Of a stretch of DNA of 10,864 nucleotides, positions 7,201-10,864 are shown piece by piece. The notes below the pieces were generated by a model. That model did not search any database and was not told the origin of the DNA. It saw only the letters and a list, made by a program, of their open reading frames with translations. How positions within the stretch are numbered: the first letter of the stretch is position 1; the number at the start of each line of letters is the position of its first letter. The DNA lies in assembly GCA_902773475.1 (NCBI GenBank), contig CACYEO010000169.1:1-10864 (forward strand), in the 5' to 3' direction. The DNA is from an uncultured bacterium (GTDB lineage: Bacteria > Verrucomicrobiota > Kiritimatiellia > RFP12 > UBA1067). The position numbers and the translations under genes are program-made.

Positions 7201-7546
7201 AGCGCGCGGAAGGAACCTGACGGACGAGTTCACCCGCGGGGTTTTCACCGACTCCGAACTTGAAATCGCGGCGTCGGCCGCGGCCGCGCCGGACATGACG
7301 CTGCGATTCTGGTGCGCCAAGGAGGCGGTTTCCAAAGCGCTCGGAACCGGCATACGCTTCTCGCCGCGTGAAATGAACATCGTCGCCGCCGACCCCGCGA
7401 CGGGAGTGCTGGCGGTGCGGCTTTCAGGCGGATGGCTCGGCGCGTTCAAGAATTTCGCGGGGCGCGACATCCGCGTTTCGACATCCCTGCTGGAAGACCA
7501 CGCGCTGGCGTCGTGCTTCCTGCCTTCATCCCTTTTCAACGATTGA
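4217..7546 (+). CDS. Degenerate AT - DH - 4'-phosphopantetheinyl transferase multidomain protein
   Basis: 1109 aa, start GTG chosen from its strong Shine-Dalgarno. Domains in order: PKS KS-AT linker (about 1-105); AT fold (about 112-430), from the normal PGQGSQ site, here PGGAS (117-121), to FVELGPRGNL (396-405); a disordered Ala/Arg-rich stretch (about 470-540); double-hotdog DH/product-template fold (about 545-870); PPTase (about 880-1109). The AT nucleophile motif GHSxGE reads GFAGGD (209-214), so Ser is Ala211, and the partner His is Asn324 in SPFNTP. The DH His is Cys567 (IADCAFG) and the DPxLLDxxxQ-type site reads DPVVFETITS (748-757), with Glu753 for Asp. The PPTase keeps GIDIE (991-995; Asp993, Glu995) and WCAKEAVSK (1032-1040; Lys1035, Glu1036). 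No GxDSL-type carrier site or Rossmann ketoreductase was seen. Inferred role: non-catalytic partner of an iterative lipid or polyketide synthase, plus an active enzyme that adds phosphopantetheine to an ACP encoded elsewhere. Domain order is confident; the product is unknown. Confidence 0.88.
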   Translation: MNAADAAIPPAGELVLVGADSDDALPGAIARVAAFLAAAPGTPLEDVAYTCAREAAGKPCILAAVADSPAGLRERLCTAQTRIAAGAAKVRDKSGLYWFRDRLLGPERDGKIAFLFPGGASFYPGMLRDVAILFPVCRHVFDSLEEAVGGLDGFSPSSFVFPPGGGWSVLSGLKPGAMFARLLVSTCAADIALVRLFADFGIVPQGLAGFAGGDISALFAAGVPRFKRRSERLEFVRDVYKLVSHAIDREGLPECTTLLASFPDAESADAAAAAADPSECVESFIHSPRVRTFSVLSAAAEKTIRSFAAQGVRTVRLPAGSPFNTPWCAKTVSSFRKFASRWTRAEPSVPVYSCADAAPLPRGLRALRRKAMEFWTSPVRFDATIRQMYEDGFRVFVELGPRGNLCGAADEILRDAPHAAIAANRVHRSGLRQLLHALAQLAASGAPVDAAALHANRRRRMLDLDSPLTAGVRRDSEMRLSRDFPRLALFSLDPGFAQTAAPARRGAGKAEMRAAAAAARERRLRQFEAGASDPLISGADTVSHIPGTSIEIVKELTLAAAPFIADCAFGTSQLSYSEPSLRGLAALPLSAGAEMMGSLARRLMPSRSVVRIDDLSARKAVAFRDGAVRLHLHAERTASPDPDLAAVRVQLRDDTADPSFTWPSMEAVFLLAATPPAPRPAVPPPLPRPRSVHWTNREIYPDRLRYNGLLRGIVRADLWSETGLDYEVRAPSSAGAVAHTRFPVWTLDPVVFETITSGFALWRSHPRFAGSFAAAFRIRRISIFGSAFREGAQLRCYMRLSAVTPRSHIADITVSDGNGNMVMQIDGLEEFVERVPEEFPRLILSPASTFLTRPVPPAVIGFPSAAAGTAMVAGAPYEIFEQHGGIWLEMVSHAVLCPAERKEFAQLPGTVSRRAEWLFGRIAAKDAVRRFMADGYQARWTCADIHIWPDDSGKPHAIGAWTDTLPEAPDITIAHTSRLVVAAAAANSRIGIDIEARGRNLTDEFTRGVFTDSELEIAASAAAAPDMTLRFWCAKEAVSKALGTGIRFSPREMNIVAADPATGVLAVRLSGGWLGAFKNFAGRDIRVSTSLLEDHALASCFLPSSLFND

Positions 7547-7552
7547 ACCCGC

Positions 7553-7573
7553 GCCGCCGGGCCAGACGGCGGC
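7553..7573. terminator. GC-rich hairpin between convergent genes
   Basis: GCCGCCG (7553-7559) and CGGCGGC (7567-7573) form a perfect 7-bp stem with a 7-nt loop. It fills almost all of the 27-bp gap between the convergent PKS-like gene (stop ends at 7546) and the HNH gene (stop begins at 7574). Neither side has a T-tract, so it is at best a non-canonical or Rho-assisted bidirectional terminator. Confidence 0.45.
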
Positions 7574-7888
7574 TCATTGCGGGAAAAGCGTTTCGAGAGC
7601 GATTTCCGCCGGGGTCGCCGCGCGCTTCGAAGCATTGCATTCGCGGCACGCCGGAACGCAGTTGCCGCGCGTGGAACGCCCGCCGCGCGCCACGGGGATC
7701 ACATGGTCGAGCGTAAGCGCGGCGGCGCCGACCTTCTTCCCGCAGTAATGGCACACGCCCGCCGCGATCCGGCTTTTCCACCAGGCGCTTTTGCGCAGTT
7801 CGCGCGCCTTGGCGCGCTCCCGCGCCACATGCGCAGGGTCGGCCTCGAAAGGAATCCACGGCGCGTCTTGCGGAACGGGGGAGGTCAT
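7574..7888 (-). CDS. Small HNH endonuclease-like protein
   Basis: The 104-aa product has a complete zinc-stabilised HNH (beta-beta-alpha-metal) motif. Cys46 and Cys49 (CHYCG) and Cys81 and Cys84 (CRECN) would bind structural zinc. LTLDHVIPVARGG supplies Asp61 and the general-base His62, followed by Asn76, Asn85 and Lys88. The N-terminal 40 residues are basic and Trp-containing and may contact DNA. The family includes restriction enzymes, homing enzymes and repair nucleases; no second domain shows which applies here. The ATG at 7888 overlaps the TGA of the parvulin gene (ATGA), with no clear ribosome-binding site, so translation is probably coupled. There is no methyltransferase or phage gene nearby, which argues against a restriction or prophage setting within this window. 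Confidence 0.85.
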   Translation of the reverse strand: MTSPVPQDAPWIPFEADPAHVARERAKARELRKSAWWKSRIAAGVCHYCGKKVGAAALTLDHVIPVARGGRSTRGNCVPACRECNASKRAATPAEIALETLFPQ

Positions 7889-8769
7889 TTGTATTCTACG
7901 GACGCCTTCTCGCGGAGCTCCGCCACGAACGAGTCCATAGCACGGCCGCGCGCCTCGTGGCGCAAAAGGTCGCGAATGCTTTCGTGCGCTTCCGTCAGCG
8001 ATTTCGATCCGCCCGGCCTCTCGTCTTCCTTCAGGATTATGTGGTAGCCGAACTGCGTTTCGACGATATCCGAAATTTCGTTTTTGGCGATGGAGAAAAC
8101 GGCCTTGTCGAACGGGCCGACCATCATGCCGCGCGAGAACCAGCCGAGGGATCCGCCGTCCTTGGCGGACGGGCAGTCCGAATGCGCGCGCGCCTCCTCC
8201 TTGAAATCCGCGCCTTCGAGGATGCGCTTGCGTATCGCTTCGATCTCCTCGCGCGCTTCGCGCTTCGACGCCTCGGATTCCTTGTCGGCGGGCGTCACGA
8301 GAATGTGGCGCGCGAAGACCTGCGGGCCGGACGCGAACTCGCCAGGATGCGCGCGGTAGTACGCTTCGATATCCTCCTCAGACGGCTCCGGCACATGCGC
8401 GACCGCCTGGCGCACGAGCGCGTCCACGCGGCAGCCGCGGCGCAGTTCCTCGCGGAAGCTCTTTTCGTCCGTCTTGCGCGCCTCGAGCGCCTTCTTGAAC
8501 GCCTCTTCGCTTCCAAGCTGCTTCTTTATCTCCGCGATGCGTCCGTCGATCTCGCTTTCCGGGACCTGCACTTCAAGTTCCGCCGCGCGGTCGAGAAGGA
8601 GTTTCGCGCCTATGGCCTGCTCCTGCGCGCGCTCGACGAGCTTTTCGAGGTTCGCCGTTATCGTCTCTTTCGACGTTCCGTGCGTCACGTAGAATTTGAT
8701 GAGACGGTCGAGTTCGAACTGTACAGCCTCGCGGGAGATTGGAGTTCCGTTCACGTATGCGGTTTTCAT
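7885..8769 (-). CDS. Cytoplasmic SurA/PpiC-like parvulin peptidyl-prolyl isomerase
   Basis: 294 aa if it starts at the ATG at 8769. The N-terminal half (about 1-130) is a helical SurA_N-like chaperone region beginning KTAYVNGTPISREAVQFEL, where the VNG segment is typical. A parvulin domain follows (about 148-247), with ARHILV (His155), SDCPSAKDGGSLGWF (197-211), GPFDKAVFS (218-226) and GYHII (241-245, His243). The C-terminal 45 residues are helical. No signal peptide or lipobox is visible, so it should act in the cytoplasm, unlike SurA and PrsA. GAAGGA about 10 nt upstream supports this ATG. A TTG at 8787, inside the preceding stop (TTGA), would add six residues and is the alternative start. 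It sits between a coiled-coil gene and an HNH gene in one tight run; substrate unknown. NifM is a known signal-less relative, but no nif genes are here. Confidence 0.9.
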   Translation of the reverse strand: MKTAYVNGTPISREAVQFELDRLIKFYVTHGTSKETITANLEKLVERAQEQAIGAKLLLDRAAELEVQVPESEIDGRIAEIKKQLGSEEAFKKALEARKTDEKSFREELRRGCRVDALVRQAVAHVPEPSEEDIEAYYRAHPGEFASGPQVFARHILVTPADKESEASKREAREEIEAIRKRILEGADFKEEARAHSDCPSAKDGGSLGWFSRGMMVGPFDKAVFSIAKNEISDIVETQFGYHIILKEDERPGGSKSLTEAHESIRDLLRHEARGRAMDSFVAELREKASVEYK

Positions 8770-8783
8770 TCCGGTGCGTTCCT

Positions 8784-9764
8784 TCAAAATGCCATGTTGC
8801 AGAGATCGCGCGCGGTGTTGCGCGCGCCGTGCGCGCCGTCGGAAGGCGTGGACGGTATGGCGTAGACGGCGCGGCCCCAGCGGAATTTCGGATGCCGCGC
8901 CCCTTTTGCATATTTGAATCCGAGTTTTTCGAGATTCGCTATTTCGCGCTCGCCGATCGAGCGCCCCGATTCTTCGAGCGCCTTCTTCGTCTCTTCGCGC
9001 AGGCGGGAAAGCCCGCCGGAAGACTGGTTCGCCGCGAGAACGGCCTCGAGCAGTTCCGCGCGCCTGTCGCGCCGCGCGGCGGCGGCGTCCTTGAGCGCGC
9101 CGGCAAGCGCTTCCACGACATGCTCGTAGATTTCGCCTGCGAAGACTTCAGTCGCGGAGCCGGGAACGGGCGCGCGCAGAAGAACGCTCGACGGCAGGCG
9201 GCGCGCCTGGGCGAGTTCCCTTTCGAGCATCTCCGCGCGGAAAAGCGCGGCATTGCGGTCCGCCGCCTTTCCGGCGGCCTCTTCCGCCGCGAGCGCGCGC
9301 GCTTCGAGAGACGCGGCTCTCGCTTCCGCGGACGCAAGCCGCGCGCGGAGTCCGGCAGACTCCTTTTCAGCCGCTTCCTTCGCCGCGAGCGCGGCGGCGC
9401 ACGCCGTGCGCGCCTCTTCCGCAGCCCGCAGCGCTTCCGCCGCCCGCTCTTCGGCATTGGCCGCGAGCGCGCTCTGCCGGTCGAGTTCGGCGGCGGTTTC
9501 TTCAAGGATGTCCGCAGTGCGTTCGCGCGCCGCAGACGCTTCCGCTATTTTGTCGAAAGAGTTTTTCGGGCGCACCTTCTCGCGCCCCGGAACGACGCCG
9601 CGCCGTCCTCCGAGCATTGCGGAGAAAACATCGCCGGGACTTGCCCCGCCGGGAAAAACGTCCGCCTGCGCGGCGGGAACCGCGCGCGGCGCGGCCTTCG
9701 CGCGCCCGGAGGGCTTCACCCCGTCGAGCGCGGACCAGTCGGTCAGCGTTTTTCCCTTCTGCAT
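8784..9764 (-). CDS. Ala-rich coiled-coil protein of unknown function
   Basis: I do not recognise this 326-aa protein. Residues 1-65 are Pro/Ala/Gly-rich and probably disordered, opening with KTLTDWSALDGVKPSG. Residues about 70-190 form a long Ala/Glu/Arg coiled coil (AEERAAEALRAAEEART type). Residues about 200-326 look folded and end in a distinctive block, EKLGFKYAKGARHPKFRWG (279-297) then YAIPSTPSDGAHGARNTARD (301-320), which is basic and aromatic and has the look of a conserved domain, perhaps nucleic-acid binding. No signal peptide or membrane segment. ATG 9764 was chosen because the next in-frame Met upstream lies inside a stem-loop. AAGGA directly before it is too close for a good ribosome-binding site, so the start is less sure than the frame. 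Its stop lies 15 bp before the parvulin ATG, so the genes are probably co-transcribed. Confidence 0.7.
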   Translation of the reverse strand: MQKGKTLTDWSALDGVKPSGRAKAAPRAVPAAQADVFPGGASPGDVFSAMLGGRRGVVPGREKVRPKNSFDKIAEASAARERTADILEETAAELDRQSALAANAEERAAEALRAAEEARTACAAALAAKEAAEKESAGLRARLASAEARAASLEARALAAEEAAGKAADRNAALFRAEMLERELAQARRLPSSVLLRAPVPGSATEVFAGEIYEHVVEALAGALKDAAAARRDRRAELLEAVLAANQSSGGLSRLREETKKALEESGRSIGEREIANLEKLGFKYAKGARHPKFRWGRAVYAIPSTPSDGAHGARNTARDLCNMAF

Positions 9765-9784
9765 GTCCTTGCCGTTCCCATATA

Positions 9785-9819
9785 GCGGAAAGACGCGGAA
9801 ACAATCCGCGTCTTTCCGC
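9785..9819 (-). terminator. Perfect 15-bp stem-loop downstream of the HU gene
   Basis: GCGGAAAGACGCGGA (9785-9799) pairs exactly with TCCGCGTCTTTCCGC (9805-9819) around a 5-nt loop. It lies 25 bp after the HU stop in the HU reading direction and is preceded by A-rich sequence, but is followed only by CTATATG rather than a clean U-tract. It best fits the HU transcript terminator. On the + strand it is followed by ATTTT, but no + gene reads into it. TATATG (- strand, 9784-9779) right after the stem could be the -10 of the coiled-coil gene. Confidence 0.65.
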
Positions 9820-9844
9820 ATTTTGCATCATCTGCAGACGCAGA

Positions 9845-10135
9845 TTACTTCACGCATTCCTTCGCGGCTTTGCAAAGGGTAAGCTTGGCAACCGTCTTCG
9901 CGGGAATCTTGATGGCTTCCTTGGTGAAAGGATTGATGCCCTTGCGAGCGGCCTTTTTCACCTTGGTGATCTTGCCGATTCCGGGGATCATGAGACCGCC
10001 TGGAAGCTTCGCGCCGGCGTAGATGATCTCGATCAGGCGGGCATAGGCGTCAGCGGCCTGGGCCTTCGTGATCTTGGCGGTTTCAGCGATGTCAGCGAGA
10101 ATCTCGCTCTTGTTGGTAGGAACCTTCTTGGCCAT
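9845..10135 (-). CDS. HU/IHF-family nucleoid DNA-binding protein
   Basis: 96-aa member of the bacterial histone-like family, which binds and bends DNA as a dimer and shapes the nucleoid. TNKSEILADIAETAKITKAQAADAYARLIEII (7-38) is the helical dimerisation half. The beta-arm region IPGIGKITKVKKAARKG (50-66) leads to INPFTKEAIKIPAK (67-80), with Pro69 at the tip position that wedges between base pairs in HU and IHF. The tail ends in Lys-rich helix. The ATG at 10135 is set by AAGAGG, 7-8 nt upstream; the longer open frame upstream to 10240 runs through the promoter and is not coding. HU versus an IHF-like paralogue cannot be decided here. It has its own promoter and terminator, so it is probably a single-gene unit. 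Confidence 0.95.
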   Translation of the reverse strand: MAKKVPTNKSEILADIAETAKITKAQAADAYARLIEIIYAGAKLPGGLMIPGIGKITKVKKAARKGINPFTKEAIKIPAKTVAKLTLCKAAKECVK

Positions 10136-10188
10136 TTGATTACCTCTTTTTCGGTTTGTGCGAAGCGTCTGCCCCGCGAAACGCCTGT

Positions 10189-10217
10189 ATGATAGCGGTT
10201 TTCCGCGCCGAATGCAA
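10189..10217 (-). promoter_or_regulatory. Sigma70-like promoter of the HU gene with A-tract UP-like element
   Basis: On the - strand, TTGCAT (10217-10212) and TATCAT (10194-10189) are 17 bp apart. Transcription would start near 10182, giving a leader of about 47 nt that includes AAGAGG. The spacer contains the perfect palindrome GCGG-TTTT-CCGC (10195-10206). The - strand is strongly A-rich from 10246 to 10227 (two AAAAA-type runs), about 45-64 bp upstream of the start, where an UP element would lie. This fits a highly expressed nucleoid protein. Confidence 0.6.
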
Positions 10218-10257
10218 AGGAAAACAGCATTTTTCCGCATTTTTTTCGTTCTATCCC

Positions 10258-10287
10258 GTCAAAACGCCTTTCTGAAGGGGTTTTGAC
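10258..10287. terminator. Stem-loop between the HU promoter and the partial surface-protein gene
   Basis: GTCAAAACGCCTT (10258-10270) and AAGGGGTTTTGAC (10275-10287) form a 13-bp stem with one mismatch and a TCTG loop. It could end transcription from the gene that stops at 10507, but there is no U-tract on the - strand (GGGATAG follows) and it lies 220 bp beyond that stop. It may equally be a dispersed palindrome. Apart from this, positions 10288-10506 show only GC-rich short repeats and the 23-nt repeat. Confidence 0.4.
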
Positions 10288-10312
10288 GCGTCCGCACACG
10301 CATTTCCGCGGT

Positions 10313-10353
10313 CGCGCGGCGCGCAGAAGAACGGCACACCGCGCGGCGCGCAG
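10313..10353 (+). repeat. Short GC-rich direct repeat
   Basis: The 14-mer CGCGCGGCGCGCAG occurs at 10313-10326 and 10340-10353, 27 nt apart, in a very GC-rich non-coding stretch. It may be only low-complexity sequence; no function is suggested. Confidence 0.5.
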
Positions 10354-10411
10354 GGACGGCGCGCCTGCAAAACCCGGGCACATTGGCAACATTCGGCAGG
10401 CGCGGCGGGCG

Positions 10412-10434
10412 GACAACAAGCGTACGACAACAAG
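10412..10434 (+). repeat. Third copy of the 23-nt GACAACAAG repeat
   Basis: GACAACAAG-CGTAC-GACAACAAG differs from the copies at 19-41 and 63-85 by one base (T for G in the centre), which makes the central CGTACG self-complementary. It lies in non-coding sequence 73 bp downstream of the stop of the partial surface-protein gene. Its presence at both ends of a 10.4-kb stretch implies a family dispersed in the genome. Confidence 0.85.
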
Positions 10435-10506
10435 AGCCCCGCCGACCCAAACACCCTGACACCCAACACTTTCTCCGGGCCGGTCACTCTGAACCGAGGC
10501 CGACCC

Positions 10507-10864
10507 TTATTCGAAAAAACTTATGCCTTCGCCGAGAGCGGGCGAAACAAGTGTTGCCGTGCCGGAGGAAACCGATGCTCTTGCAACACCCGGAGTCCAA
10601 TCGACGCCGTTTGAACTGCTATCGAGATATGCCGTCACCGCCACGCCCGAAAGACCCTCGGGGACGTTCAGGTTCTTCAGCGCGATGCCGACTTTTCCGG
10701 CGGACGGCTGATTGGCCGCCGCCTCGCACAGGACAACGCTCTGCGCGTCCTTCGGATTCAACCCCAGACAGTAGCTCTGCCACACCGGAACGCCGTTCGC
10801 ACCATTTTCCGCCAGCGCATCGGCGACGTCCTCGATGCTGTCGCTCTCCGTCGCAATGCCTTTG
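10507..10864 (-). CDS. Partial C-terminus of a probable secreted or surface protein
   Basis: Only the last 118 residues are in the window; the frame is open to the right edge and the start is outside. Codons run from KGIATESDSIEDVADALAEN into GANGVPVWQSYCLGLNPKD, then about 75 residues of predicted beta-sandwich character (VGIALKNLNVPEGLSGVAVTAYLDSS), ending ALGEGISFFE and TAA at 10509-10507. The NGVPxWQxYxLGLNP element is one I associate with the C-terminal ends of large extracellular or repeat-containing proteins in Kiritimatiellota and Lentisphaerae. Low Lys and high Ser/Gly/Val fit an exported protein. A GTG or Met at 10785 is internal and is not a start. Full function cannot be told from this fragment. 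Confidence 0.75.
   Translation of the reverse strand, partial: KGIATESDSIEDVADALAENGANGVPVWQSYCLGLNPKDAQSVVLCEAAANQPSAGKVGIALKNLNVPEGLSGVAVTAYLDSSSNGVDWTPGVARASVSSGTATLVSPALGEGISFFE

Noticed and set aside
7574..7888. HNH gene as homing endonuclease or restriction enzyme
   Set aside because: No intron, intein, methyltransferase or phage context, and its coupling to the parvulin gene points to a different setting. Left as HNH-like.
8739..9785. 348-codon + frame opposite the coiled-coil gene
   Set aside because: The opposite strand has a heptad-patterned coiled coil and coupled neighbours. This frame is Arg/Phe-rich shadow without a start context.
19..10434. Composite transposon or island bounded by the repeats
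   Set aside because: Copies are in direct orientation, no transposase or integrase lies between them, and base composition and gene style are uniform across the interval.

Overview
The window is GC-rich bacterial chromosome. I read it as a member of the PVC group, probably Kiritimatiellota or a relative. This rests on two points. The partial protein at the right edge ends in a module (NGVPVWQSYCLGLNP) that I associate with secreted proteins of that group, and the polyketide-synthase-like proteins resemble planctomycete, verrucomicrobial and deltaproteobacterial multidomain enzymes. The assignment is from memory of families, not a search.

Left half, + strand. Positions 1-220 are a non-coding leader with a 23-nt repeat present twice, a strong G-quadruplex motif, a GCGACA inverted repeat and a sigma70-like promoter. 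It precedes clpB (221-2815), a full-length disaggregase. Then come two translationally coupled genes (2847-4220 and 4217-7546). Together they look like one iterative PKS / polyunsaturated-fatty-acid-synthase-type subunit (KS - linker - AT - product-template/DH - phosphopantetheinyl transferase) cut in two at the KS-AT linker. The notable point is catalytic loss. The KS nucleophile Cys is Ser, the AT Ser and His are Ala and Asn, and the DH His and Asp are Cys and Glu. The C-terminal PPTase keeps its metal-binding and Lys motifs. No acyl carrier protein or ketoreductase is present, so the pair is best read as a structural, chain-length-factor-like partner plus an active PPTase serving a synthase encoded elsewhere.

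Right half, - strand. A tight three-gene run reads leftwards: an Ala-rich coiled-coil protein of unknown function (9764-8784), a cytoplasmic SurA/PpiC-like parvulin (8769-7885) and a small HNH nuclease-like protein (7888-7574). The last two overlap by ATGA. A GC-rich hairpin fills the 27-bp gap where this run converges on the PKS-like genes. Upstream lies an HU/IHF-family nucleoid protein (10135-9845), with its own A-tract-supported promoter and a perfect 15-bp stem-loop downstream.

Positions 10136-10506 hold the HU promoter, a second stem-loop, short GC-rich direct repeats and a third copy of the 23-nt repeat. The 3' end of a probable surface or secreted protein runs off the right edge on the - strand.
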